This document shows positions 1 to 7,518 of a stretch of DNA of 64,000 nucleotides, in pieces. The notes under the pieces were generated by a model, which saw nothing but the letters and a program-made list of their open reading frames with translations, did no database searches and had not been told where the DNA came from. Source of the stretch: Oerskovia turbata. GTDB taxonomy: Bacteria > Actinomycetota > Actinomycetes > Actinomycetales > Cellulomonadaceae. The stretch lies in contig NZ_JOFV01000006.1 in assembly GCF_000718325.1 (NCBI RefSeq), positions 124,001 to 188,000 of the forward strand. Reading direction: 5' to 3'. The position numbers and the translations under genes are program-made. Numbering within the stretch: position 1 is the first letter of the stretch; each line of letters starts with the position of its first letter.

Positions 1-538
1 CGGCCAGGTCTGCGGAAAGCCACAGTCCCGCCCCGGCGACCCGGCCGCGGTCGAGCGCGCCGAGCAGCCCGGGGGTCGCCTCGAAGCCGGTGAGCTCGCT
101 CGACGGAAGGTTGAGCGCCCGCAGCGGCTCCCCGGTCCGCAGCGCCCCGGCCGCGTGGACGCCGTCGACCCCGGCGAGGGCCTCGCAGCGCGCCCCGTCG
201 ACCTGCCCGGCGGCCTCGAGGATCTGCACGCTCGCGCCCGCGTCGCGGTACTCGCGGGCGCCCTCGATGACGCCAACGACCGCGCGCACGTCGACTGCGG
301 CCAGCGCGCCGACGACCACGACGAGGACCGCCGCGAACAAGGTCGCGCGCGTCGTGCCGGTCGCGACGTTCCGCCATGCTTCGGACACCACGGACGCAGC
401 CCGGATCGCGCGCGCCCGCCCGGCCCGCGCAGCCTTGTCCCCCGGCCCGACGCCGTCGCTCGCCTCCGCGCGCGGGTGGAGGTCGCCGTCGAGCAGGGTG
501 GCGAGACCGGGCCGCGCGCCGTCGTCGGGCGCGGTCAT
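1..538 (-). CDS. ABC transporter permease, MacB/FtsX-like, partial at window edge
   Basis: The reading frame opens at an ATG that overlaps the stop of the ATPase gene (ATGA) and runs off the left edge without a stop, so only the first 179 residues are visible. A long charged N-terminus (about 60 residues) precedes one hydrophobic segment near residues 65-84. An extracytoplasmic stretch containing E/D-rich and AL-rich segments follows. This is the layout of the MacB periplasmic-core/FtsX permease family, which works with an ATPase to act on or export periplasmic substrates. Position third in the adaptor-ATPase-permease operon supports the call. The C-terminal membrane segments lie outside the window, so the family call rests on context and on the first transmembrane helix. 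Confidence 0.6.
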   Translation of the reverse strand, partial: MTAPDDGARPGLATLLDGDLHPRAEASDGVGPGDKAARAGRARAIRAASVVSEAWRNVATGTTRATLFAAVLVVVVGALAAVDVRAVVGVIEGAREYRDAGASVQILEAAGQVDGARCEALAGVDGVHAAGALRTGEPLRALNLPSSELTGFEATPGLLGALDRGRVAGAGLWLSADLA

Positions 539-1170
539 GCCGCCTCCTGCGCAGACTGGAAGTCGGCGAGGTCGATCACGCGGGTGCAGGCGTCGCGCGT
601 GTGCGGGTCGTGCGTGGCGACCACGACGATCGAGTCGTCCTGCGCGATGCCCGCCAGGACCTCGTTGACGGTCGCGGCCGTGCGCAGGTCGAGCTGTGCG
701 GTGGGCTCGTCGACGAGCAACAGGTCCGGCGCCAGCGCCACGGCACGCGCGAGCATGAGGCGCTGGGCCTCCCCGCCCGACAGCGCCCGGAACGGGCGGT
801 CCGCGACGGATGCCAGGTTGAAGCGCGCCATGATCTCGAAGGCACGGGCTTCCGCGTCGGAACGGCGCAGGCCACGCGCGAGCAGCGGCAGCACCACATG
901 GTCCAGGGCCGCGCGGCGGGCGACTCCGTGCGGGTTCTGGAAGACCCACCCGGTGGTCGCGACCCCGACGCGCTCGACCTGCCCCAGCGTGGGGCGTTCC
1001 CACCCCGCGACGATGCTCAGCAGCGTCGACTTGCCGCTGCCCGAAGGCCCGACGAGCGCGACGACCTCGCCCGGCACGATCTCCAGGTCCAGCCCGGTGA
1101 ACAACAGCCCCGTGCCGGGGAACGCGTGCCCCAAGCCCGACCCGACCAGCCGCTTGCCCCCTACCGGCAC
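535..1170 (-). CDS. ABC transporter ATP-binding protein (MacB/LolD-like)
   Basis: This 211-residue nucleotide-binding subunit energises the neighbouring permease. All ABC ATPase motifs are visible: Walker A GPSGSGKS at 41-48, Q-loop glutamine near 78, signature LSGGEAQ at 130-136, Walker B ending LLLVDE at about 150-155, and the H-loop histidine near 187. The short length and the lack of a C-terminal regulatory domain fit the LolD/MacB class. The start overlaps the 3' end of the adaptor gene by 10 bp and the stop overlaps the permease start, so the three genes are translationally coupled. The substrate is not shown by the sequence. The adjacent lipoprotein/secreted-protein array (2307-6323) is a candidate client by position only. 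Confidence 0.9.
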   Translation of the reverse strand: MPVGGKRLVGSGLGHAFPGTGLLFTGLDLEIVPGEVVALVGPSGSGKSTLLSIVAGWERPTLGQVERVGVATTGWVFQNPHGVARRAALDHVVLPLLARGLRRSDAEARAFEIMARFNLASVADRPFRALSGGEAQRLMLARAVALAPDLLLVDEPTAQLDLRTAATVNEVLAGIAQDDSIVVVATHDPHTRDACTRVIDLADFQSAQEAA

Positions 1171-2240
1171 GTCTGCCCCTCACCCTGCGAGGTGAGATCG
1201 ACCTCGGTCGGCGCCGTGGCGGCGTCGAGACCGTCGAACGTCACGAGGGTCTGCCCCAGGCTCGACGCGACGACCGTCACGGGGAACGCCGTGCCGTCCA
1301 CTGACACGCACCCCGCGGTGCCGCTGAGCGCGAACAGCGCCCCCGGCGGCACGACCGAGACGTCCAACGGCGCCGCCAGGACGTACTCGAGCGTCAACGG
1401 CTCGGAACCCTCGGTGCGCTGCCAGCCGGCGAACTCCACGCTGCCGCGCACGGCCTCGAGGAACGCCGGGTCGGTGACGATCCCGCCCTCCCCGACCGGC
1501 GCGCTCACCTCGCCCAGGCGCAGCACCCGGTCCCCCGGCGTGACGCCGGTGAGCGTGTCCGACAGTCCCAGCGAGGCCAGCGTCCCGGCAGTCGTCGCGA
1601 ACGCCTCCGCCGAGGTCGCGGCCCCCACGGGAACCTCGCACGCCTTCACCGTGACCGACGGCGCAGGCAGCCACAGCACCGACGCCACCGGCAGGTCACC
1701 GGTCGGCTTGGCCACGCCCGCAGCCTTGAACAACGTGGTCACAGCGGCCTTGGTCGCGTCGCCGTAGGTGCCGTCCGTGGCGACCTTGTGCCCGAGGCGT
1801 GCGAGCTCGACCTGCAGGGCCTTCACGTCGTCGCCCTTGGCCGTGGGAGCCAGGTCCCGCCACAACGGGATCGACGTCGCGAGCGCCACGACCGGACGGT
1901 CGTCGACCGTCACGGGGCTGGACCCCGACTCGATCACGGCCCCCGGGGCGCACTGCGACCGTGTCACCTTGCCCGTGTCCGTGACCTGGAGGGTACCCTC
2001 CTCCGCGACCACCGGGGTGACCTTGACCCGGCGCGCGTCGTCGAACACCTGACGCGACACCGGGACCGCCGCGGGCAGCGTCGCACTCCGCACGCTCTGC
2101 GGCTCCGACTGCGGCGCCAACGCCATGCCCGCCGTGACACCCCCCGCGAGGAGGACGACCGCCGCGAGCGCGAGCGCGCCCGCCCGTGCCGCTCCGGATC
2201 GGGCGGGCCTAGGCCGGGCGGGACGTCGATCTCTGGTCAC
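1161..2240 (-). CDS. Membrane-anchored peptidoglycan-binding adaptor of an ABC exporter
   Basis: A 359-residue protein with a basic N-terminus, a single membrane segment at about 21-42 and an extracytoplasmic remainder. Residues about 133-175 (DDVKALQVELARLGH and following) form a PG_binding_1 repeat. The C-terminal half is beta-rich and Gly/Val-rich, like HlyD/MacA-type membrane fusion proteins. In Gram-positive bacteria such proteins pair with MacB-like ATPase/permease genes, as here, with a 10-bp overlap into the ATPase gene. The start is a GTG preceded by GAGGAG at good spacing. It probably links the transporter to the cell wall; this role is inferred from the family and the operon. Confidence 0.75.
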   Translation of the reverse strand: MTRDRRPARPRPARSGAARAGALALAAVVLLAGGVTAGMALAPQSEPQSVRSATLPAAVPVSRQVFDDARRVKVTPVVAEEGTLQVTDTGKVTRSQCAPGAVIESGSSPVTVDDRPVVALATSIPLWRDLAPTAKGDDVKALQVELARLGHKVATDGTYGDATKAAVTTLFKAAGVAKPTGDLPVASVLWLPAPSVTVKACEVPVGAATSAEAFATTAGTLASLGLSDTLTGVTPGDRVLRLGEVSAPVGEGGIVTDPAFLEAVRGSVEFAGWQRTEGSEPLTLEYVLAAPLDVSVVPPGALFALSGTAGCVSVDGTAFPVTVVASSLGQTLVTFDGLDAATAPTEVDLTSQGEGQTCR

Positions 2241-2306
2241 TGCTGCTCCTCAGGTGGTGCGCGTGCATGGTTGCCGCTGGGTCGTGCGGTGTCGTGCTGT
2301 CGGGGA

Positions 2307-2951
2307 CTACTGCTCCGGGTCCCGCTCGCAGGCCGTCATCTCAGAAGGTGGCGCCTGCCCGGCCAGTGCTCCCGGAGTCTCGGTCGTGGAGCCGTCGTCG
2401 GCGACATTCATGCTGGTCGCGTAGCTCGACATCTCCTCGATGTAGTCCGCCTTGTCGTAGCCCTCGTCGCGGTGGCCGCCACGGACCAGGCAGTCGGCGA
2501 CGGCCTGGAGAAGGTCCTTGTTGTCGGGGTTGTCTGTCACCGACCCGTAGAGGCTCTCGAGCACGGGGATGTCGAACTTCCCCTCGCACTCGTCCATGGC
2601 CGTCGTCATCCGCACTTCCCAGGCGTCGAGCTCCTCCTGCGAGGTGTCCCAGGTGGACCCGACGTTCTCGAAGGTGAGCCCACCCACCTCGTTGAGCTCG
2701 ACCGTGAGCCCCTGGTCCCGCATGCACTGGATCGACGCGTCCTTGACCGGCCTGTACTCGGCCGCGGTGATGACGTCGTCCTCAAGGATCTTGCGCGCGA
2801 CCTCGGTCGTGACCTCACTGCGGGCCTTGGCGAACTCGGCCGCGTAGGGATTGGGCGCCTCGGCCTCACCCGAGCAACCAGTCACCCCTACCGCTGCCAG
2901 GGCGAGCATCAGCACCGTGCCCTGTGCTCGCCGTCGAGCTTCACCCTGCAT
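2307..2951 (-). CDS. Lipoprotein 1 of a tandem paralogous family
   Basis: A 214-residue lipoprotein: basic n-region, hydrophobic core and lipobox ending VTGC with the lipidated Cys at about 26. The start ATG at 2951 was chosen over upstream candidates because AGGGGAG lies at ideal spacing and the signal peptide begins there. The mature part has the family hallmarks shared with its neighbours: NPYAAEFAKAR, ILEDDVITAAEY, QCMRDQGL, a mid-region Cys pair context, and CLVRGGHRDEGYDK near the end. I recognise no catalytic motif. The family call is lipoprotein of unknown function. It is anchored outside the membrane beside an ABC export operon and a small secreted protein. Confidence 0.85.
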   Translation of the reverse strand: MQGEARRRAQGTVLMLALAAVGVTGCSGEAEAPNPYAAEFAKARSEVTTEVARKILEDDVITAAEYRPVKDASIQCMRDQGLTVELNEVGGLTFENVGSTWDTSQEELDAWEVRMTTAMDECEGKFDIPVLESLYGSVTDNPDNKDLLQAVADCLVRGGHRDEGYDKADYIEEMSSYATSMNVADDGSTTETPGALAGQAPPSEMTACERDPEQ

Positions 2952-3377
2952 GCGAACTCCCCTACTCCGCAAACCCTGCGATGCCGAAACCGGTCGCTGA
3001 CCTGAACACGCGCGACAGCGGCCCAGGGTTCCATCACATTCCGGCCGTTCCGAGACCGTCTCGCGGCTCTTCCGCCTGGCACGGCGCAAAGCCGGGCGCC
3101 TCGACGATCCGGCCCAGCGCCGGCATCGGAACGCCACGTCACGTCCCTCGTAGTCCGCGGCGAACGAGTCCTGGAGAGCGCTCGTCCACGACATCTTGGC
3201 AGCGTGCCCCTGCCAGCACAAGGGTTTCGTACGGGCCGCTCACGAATGGTCGTCGATGCGTTGCCCCAGCGCTCTGTGCGACGTCGAGAGGCGCGTCGGC
3301 GCCTCTCCTCTCCAAGGTGGACGCGCCGCTCAACACGTGCCGCTGGTGATGTGCGTGGCCTGGTGCCGCCGAGCGCC
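2952..3377. other. 426-bp intergenic region between lipoproteins 1 and 2
   Basis: I see no convincing gene. The region must hold the promoter of lipoprotein 1 and the 3' end signals of lipoprotein 2. A clean stem-loop with 8-bp arms (GAGAGGCG / CGCCTCTC) lies at 3286-3307. Open frames across the stretch lack a ribosome-binding site and family similarity. Confidence 0.5.
3286..3307 (-). terminator. Stem-loop downstream of lipoprotein 2
   Basis: The perfect 8-bp inverted repeat GAGAGGCG...CGCCTCTC with a 6-nt loop lies 70 bp after the lipoprotein 2 stop. No strong T-tract follows, so it is a probable but weak terminator. Confidence 0.4.
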
Positions 3378-3989
3378 TCACCGCTCCGGGCTCTCCTGGC
3401 AGGCCGCCATCTCAGGTGGCAACTCCTGACCGGACATGTCGCCCTCGACCTCGACATCAGTGCCATCGGCGGCGGCCTTGAGCGTGATGGAGTACCGCGC
3501 CAGCTCCTCCGTGTACGCCTCTTTGTCGTAGCCCTCGTCCCGGTGCCCTCCGCGGACCATGCAGCCGGCGATGGCCTGGTTGAAGTCCACGTTCTCCGGG
3601 TTCCTGCGCAGCTCCCAGTACAGATGGAGGACGCCCATGTCGAACTTCGCCCAGCACTCAGCACGCACCGCGTCGACCTGCGCGCTGATCGCGTCGCTCT
3701 CCGCCTGCGGGGTGTCCATCGTCCACCCCTCCTTCCCGATCGTGACCCCTCCCCCGTCCTCGATCGTGACGCCGAGGCCCTGGTCCCTCATGCATTGGAC
3801 CGACGCCTCCTCGACCTCCTGGTACTCGGCCGCGGTGATGACGTCGTCCTCGAGGATCTTCCGGCCGGTATCGGTCGTGGCGGCGTTGCGGGCGCTGGCG
3901 AACTCGGCGGCGTAGGGGTTCTCTTCCTCCTCGGGCCCCGGCGCACAGCCGGGGACCGCCATCACCGCGACCGCCACCAGGGCGAGCAC
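3378..3989 (-). CDS. Lipoprotein 2 of the tandem family, with a damaged-looking signal peptide start
   Basis: The 203-residue frame carries the family motifs (NPYAAEFASAR, ILEDDVITAAEY, QCMRDQGL, CMVRGGHRDEGYDK) and is closest to lipoprotein 1. The only in-frame start is a GTG immediately after an in-frame TGA. It gives a signal peptide that begins directly with the hydrophobic core (MLALVAVAVMAVPGC) and lacks the basic n-region. A better start, ATG near 4005 with GGGAG upstream, encodes MAGVIRA and then continues in another frame. One indel near 3990 would join the two into a normal lipoprotein leader. The gene is therefore either recently frameshifted or affected by a sequencing error; the mature domain is intact. 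Confidence 0.7.
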   Translation of the reverse strand: MLALVAVAVMAVPGCAPGPEEEENPYAAEFASARNAATTDTGRKILEDDVITAAEYQEVEEASVQCMRDQGLGVTIEDGGGVTIGKEGWTMDTPQAESDAISAQVDAVRAECWAKFDMGVLHLYWELRRNPENVDFNQAIAGCMVRGGHRDEGYDKEAYTEELARYSITLKAAADGTDVEVEGDMSGQELPPEMAACQESPER

Positions 3990-4265
3990 GGATCACCCCT
4001 GCCATCGTCGTGCTCCCGACGGAGCTTCCTGCACTGCTTCGTCCCCTGTCTCGCCGAGCGCTGTGCGTCGACATTCTTCATCTCGGCCGACGCGCCGGTC
4101 GGAGTATCGGGTACGCAGTCCTGGCCGTCATGTCCCCGCTACGGGTACCAGCACGTCGGTGGGCTCTTGCCGTCGGCTCTCGCGCTCGGCGGTCACCGCC
4201 CGGTGCCGCGTCGCCCCGGTCATGACCATTCGCTCCTTCGCGTCCCCTTGCACGCTCCCCCTGGT

Positions 4266-4380
4266 GGAGCCGGCGCAGCGAAGCGGGGTTCACGTCGAGT
4301 TCGCCGTAGAGGGGCTCGATCTCCAGCTACCCGGACACGGCGAGCACTCCTTGCCCAACGTCTCCCAGGCCTCGTCCGAG
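4266..4380 (-). pseudogene. Fragment of a further lipoprotein paralogue
   Basis: On the minus strand two short frames resemble the central part of the family. One reads SDEAWETLGKEC, which corresponds to the segment before the conserved Cys. After a frame change and a TAG stop, the next reads LEIEPLYGELDVNPASLRR, which matches LESLYGSVTDNPDNK in lipoprotein 1 and LHLYWELRRNPENV in lipoprotein 2. No start or signal peptide remains. This is read as a dead copy left by unequal recombination in the array; the match is by eye and short. Confidence 0.4.
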
Positions 4381-4391
4381 CCCCCGCGCCT

Positions 4392-4417
4392 GGCGGCGGG
4401 ACTAATGCCCCGCCGCC
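4392..4417 (-). terminator. Stem-loop after lipoprotein 3
   Basis: The 9-bp arms GGCGGCGGG and CCCGCCGCC around an 8-nt loop lie 12 bp downstream of the lipoprotein 3 stop. There is no clear T-run. Confidence 0.45.
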
Positions 4418-4428
4418 TGGGCGCAGGC

Positions 4429-5013
4429 TCAGGTCGTCCCACCGTGCGCCCCACGTGGGTCGTCGTAGCACGCGACCACCAAAGGGTCGTTCGTGTCGTA
4501 TGGCGGATCCGCCAGCGTCTCCGAGTAGTCCTGTCCACTGAACGGAGCATCGACCACGCTGCCACGCACCAGACAGTCAGCTAGCAGCGTCGACATGTCC
4601 TCACGTTCTGGATTCTGGCGCATGACGTGGTAAAGAGATTCCACCATTCCCATTCGCTCCGCGAAGCACTCGTCCTGCGTGGCGGTCCCGATCTCTCCGT
4701 CCGCCTCGCTGTCGAATCCCTCGCCGTCCGGCATCGTGAGCTTGTACCCGCCGTTGGTTATCTCGAGCAGGTACCCGCGGTCGGCGACGCAGCGGACGAC
4801 GTCCTGCTCGATCTCTGAGAACTCTGCATCCGTGACTTTCCCGTCCTCGAGAACCGCCCTCTGCAGGTCGGTCGTCGCCACCGCACGCGCCTGTTCGATC
4901 TCAGCCGCGTACGGGTCGGGCGTTTCCGCCGACTGCGTGGTGCAGCCGGCGGAAACACTCAGGACCAAGAAAATGGAGGCGGCAATTGCCTTCTGCCTCC
5001 CTGCCCCAGACAT
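4429..5013 (-). CDS. Lipoprotein 3 of the tandem family, coupled to a small secreted protein
   Basis: A 194-residue lipoprotein with lipobox SAGC (Cys about 24). It shares DPYAAEIEQARAVATTD, AVLEDGKVTDAEF, VVRCVADRGY, a SLYH...NPE segment and CLVRGS with its neighbours, but is more diverged in the C-terminus. The ATG at 5013 overlaps the stop of the upstream secreted-protein gene (TGATG), and GGAAGG inside that gene's end serves as ribosome-binding site. The two are therefore translationally coupled and presumably made together. A partner or immunity-like role for the lipoprotein is inferred only from this coupling. Confidence 0.8.
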   Translation of the reverse strand: MSGAGRQKAIAASIFLVLSVSAGCTTQSAETPDPYAAEIEQARAVATTDLQRAVLEDGKVTDAEFSEIEQDVVRCVADRGYLLEITNGGYKLTMPDGEGFDSEADGEIGTATQDECFAERMGMVESLYHVMRQNPEREDMSTLLADCLVRGSVVDAPFSGQDYSETLADPPYDTNDPLVVACYDDPRGAHGGTT

Positions 5014-5375
5014 CAGTACGCCTTCCACGGACCCGGGGTTGCGAAGCCACCACCTGCCGCGAGGAAGCTCGTAAAGCCGAACGCGGGACCTACTGTTACG
5101 ACGGATCTCGAGACACCGTAGGAGCCGGTGAGATAGACCAGCTTTCCGCCCGTGTAGTAGCCGGCCTTCGCACGGCCGTACACGCAGCTCCCTGAGGTCC
5201 CGGCTGAGTAGACCTCGGCCTTGCGTGTCTCCTTGACGGCGACGACATGGCAGTTGTAGACGCCGTTACTGACCCAGACGATGTGAGCCGACGCCTGGGC
5301 AGCTGACCCCAGCAGGACCGACGTCCCGAACGCCATCACCGTAGCCGTCAGAACAGCCATGATCTTTCGCTTCAT
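5013..5375 (-). CDS. Small secreted protein of unknown function
   Basis: A 120-residue precursor with a classic Sec signal peptide (KRK n-region, hydrophobic core, AQASA cleavage site near residue 30), leaving a mature protein of about 90 residues. The mature part has two cysteines (about 42 and 64), many Gly/Tyr/Val residues and a Gly-rich C-terminal third ending PWKAY. It carries no enzyme motif and I cannot name a family; the pattern is not that of lactococcin 972. GAGGGG lies 5 nt before the ATG. It heads a two-gene unit with lipoprotein 3. The first eight codons and the leader are duplicated at 6300-6323 in front of the broken fourth lipoprotein. Confidence 0.7.
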   Translation of the reverse strand: MKRKIMAVLTATVMAFGTSVLLGSAAQASAHIVWVSNGVYNCHVVAVKETRKAEVYSAGTSGSCVYGRAKAGYYTGGKLVYLTGSYGVSRSVVTVGPAFGFTSFLAAGGGFATPGPWKAY

Positions 5376-5584
5376 TGCGTTCCCCTCTGCAGGCCTCCCC
5401 CCCCCCTGGGAAGCCCCTGCACCCCATACACTGGCAGCACTCGATGCGGCCCCACAAGGGATTCGTCAGGAGTTCTCACTGTTTGAACGGGGCGTACATC
5501 CCGGTCTGGTGCTCAGGCCGTCGTCGACACGCCCGCCCCTCCCGCGAGAGCCACCTCTCCTGTCTCGTCAGGCGGATCCCGCAG

Positions 5585-6185
5585 CTACGACCTATCCACC
5601 TCGAGCCCCGGCTGGACCACCTCCGAATCGACACCGTCGAGAGTGACGACGACGGGATCAGTCCCCAGCAGACCGCGTTCCTCGATCATCCGGGCGGTCG
5701 CGGCCAGCGCATCGGCTGGGGTCGGTTCATGCAGCCTGGTCGCGTCGGTGTCCTCGACGTAGACGACACCCCACCCCTCTGACGCCACGCCTGCATCGTC
5801 GGTCGCGCAGGAGACGACGTGCCGCCTGGCGGAACGACTTGGGTATTCGCCGCCGCGTCATCGATCCGACCTCGCACTCGATCGCCTTCTGCGAAGCCGC
5901 CTCGGTCTCGGTCGCGTTCGACGCGTCGACTCCCGGGTACTCGATACGCATCCCGAGCTCACCGAACGAGACGGTGTACCCCAGGTCCTCGACACAACGG
6001 GCAAACCTCTGCCGTGCCTCGTCGAGCTCTGCCACGGCGATCTCGTCGTCCTCGAGAACGTCTCGCTCGAAGTCCGTCGTGGCCTGGTCGCGCGCCTGAG
6101 CAAACTCGGCCGCGAACGGCCCTGGGGACTCGGACGGCACCGTCGGGCATCCACTCAGCACGACCAGGACTGCGATTCCCCCCAG
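5585..6185 (-). pseudogene. Lipoprotein 4 of the tandem family, frameshifted and without a start
   Basis: The first half (to about 5850) reads SGCPTVPSESPGPFAAEFAQ, DVLEDDEIAVAELDEARQRF and CVEDLGY, clearly the same family. Upstream of the lipobox the frame hits TAG with no start codon and no basic n-region; the first possible start (GTG) sits four codons before the Cys. Near 5840-5860 coding sense jumps frame into EYPSRSARRHVVSCATDDAG and then WGVVYVEDTDATRLHE, which continues to a stop at 5585. Two lesions make function unlikely unless the assembly has errors here. Confidence 0.65.
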
Positions 6186-6323
6186 CTACAACCCCCTGTC
6201 CGCGATCAGGTCGCGACCTTCCCTGCGGACGTCACGCCACGGAAGATCGCCTGCCCGTAGTTCTGGGTACGGATCCAGCTCGGATACGCGCTGTTCACCA
6301 ACAGCCATGATCTTCCGCTTCAT
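6186..6323 (-). pseudogene. Truncated duplicate of the small secreted protein gene
   Basis: A 45-codon frame begins MKRKIMAV, identical to the start of the secreted protein at 5375, with the same kind of strong ribosome-binding site (AGGGGG). It then continues with unrelated, charged sequence (GEQRVSELDPYPELR...) and stops at TAG. The next codons in the same frame are the lipobox region of lipoprotein 4. A deletion has apparently removed nearly all of the secreted-protein gene and part of the lipoprotein leader from this second copy of the gene pair. Confidence 0.6.
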
Positions 6324-6467
6324 TACGTTCCCCCTACAGGCCTCCCCCCTTGGAAAGCCCCTGCGCCGCACATCCTCGCAGGAACTCAGCCCGACCTTGA
6401 GCCCTGCTCACCATTCCGTCAGAGGATTTCAGCGCAGCGACGTGGGCATGGCACCTCGGGCTGTGGA

Positions 6468-7451
6468 TCAACCTCCGGCCGGCGGCCCGTCAGCGATGTC
6501 GTCCGACGTGTCGGGCTGGTGCACGCACACCCACAGCGCCCCGGCGCGGACGGTCACCTCGAGCTTCTTCGAGGGCTCTATCACGTCCCCGTCGAGCTGG
6601 CGCGGCTGCGGCCGGTCGGAGATCACGGAGATCCGCGACCCGCGCAGCACCTCCATGTTGGGGACGCGCTTGCGGCCCCGCAGCACCCCGACGAGGAGCT
6701 GGATCCAGTGGCCGAGGTTGCGGGGGGCGATGATCGCGACGTCCATCTGCCCGTTGTCGGGCTCGGCGTCGGGCAGCAGGTTGACGCCCGCCTGGAGGCG
6801 GCCGACGTTCCCGACGACCACGGTCCGTGCCCGACGGCGCAGCATCGGCCGGTCGTCGACCTTCACCTGGACCTTCATCTCGTCGTCGGCGAGGTGCTTG
6901 AACGCGGAGACGACGTACGCGATCACTCCCGCCTTGGCCTTGAGCGCGGTCGGGGCGTCCTCCATCATCGCGGCGTCGAGCCCCATGCCGGCCATGACGG
7001 CGAAGGCCTGCCCGTCGACCTCGCCGATGTCCACAGCGCGGCGACCGCGGTCGAGCGCGAGACGGATGCCGTCCTCGGGCCGGGGCGGGATGCCCAGGTT
7101 GCCCGCGAGGAGGTTGCCCGTGCCGCCGGGCAGGACCGCGAGGGCGGCGTCGGTCCCGACGAGGCCTTCGATGCAGGCACGCACGGTGCCGTCGCCGCCG
7201 CTCACGAACACGACCTCGGCACCGTCCTCGACGGCCTGGCGGGCCTGCCCGGTGCCGGGGTCCTCCGCGGTCGTCTCGAGCCAGGCGGGGGCGGGCCAGC
7301 CCGCGTCGGCGAGCTGGGTCTCGATGGTGCGGCGGAGCTCGTCGAGGCCTTCGACGCGGTTCGGGTTGACGATCACGGCCGAGCGGAGCGGCGCGTGGTC
7401 GAGGCGTTGCTGGGCGGCGGGCTCGGGCGCTTGTTCCTGGGACGGGTTCAC
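6468..7451 (-). CDS. Diacylglycerol kinase / sphingosine-kinase-like lipid kinase family protein
   Basis: A 327-residue protein with the DAGK catalytic fold: AVIVNPNRV near residue 25, the nucleotide-binding VFVSGGDGTV (GGDGT at about 85-89), LPGGTGNLLA and a C-terminal half with DNGQMDVAI. Bacterial relatives phosphorylate diacylglycerol or related lipids, or act as YegS/DgkB-type kinases, at the inner face of the membrane. The start is taken as the GTG at 7451; the Shine-Dalgarno sequence is poor, and a start a few codons away is possible. It is followed by the decaying lipoprotein array and preceded by an SCP-domain gene on the same strand with a 67-bp gap. Confidence 0.85.
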   Translation of the reverse strand: MNPSQEQAPEPAAQQRLDHAPLRSAVIVNPNRVEGLDELRRTIETQLADAGWPAPAWLETTAEDPGTGQARQAVEDGAEVVFVSGGDGTVRACIEGLVGTDAALAVLPGGTGNLLAGNLGIPPRPEDGIRLALDRGRRAVDIGEVDGQAFAVMAGMGLDAAMMEDAPTALKAKAGVIAYVVSAFKHLADDEMKVQVKVDDRPMLRRRARTVVVGNVGRLQAGVNLLPDAEPDNGQMDVAIIAPRNLGHWIQLLVGVLRGRKRVPNMEVLRGSRISVISDRPQPRQLDGDVIEPSKKLEVTVRAGALWVCVHQPDTSDDIADGPPAGG

Positions 7452-7518
7452 ACCTGAGTATGTCGTGCGCGGCACCCGCTCGCCCGACAGGGGGACGAGT
7501 CGGGCACTCCGGACGTGC

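Larger units (their letters stand above)
3990..4428. other. Intergenic region between lipoproteins 2 and 3, with a decayed paralogue
   Basis: The stretch holds no intact gene. It includes remnants of another lipoprotein copy (separate entry, 4266-4380) and a GC-rich stem-loop at 4392-4417. The rest shows no recognisable coding pattern. Confidence 0.45.

Noticed and set aside
2909..3664. 251-codon frame across the lipoprotein 1-2 gap
   Set aside because: It overlaps lipoprotein 2 in another frame and shows no family similarity.
5013..5375. Lactococcin 972-type bacteriocin
   Set aside because: Size and export context are similar, but the characteristic aromatic/Gly pattern and the DUF1430 partner are not seen.
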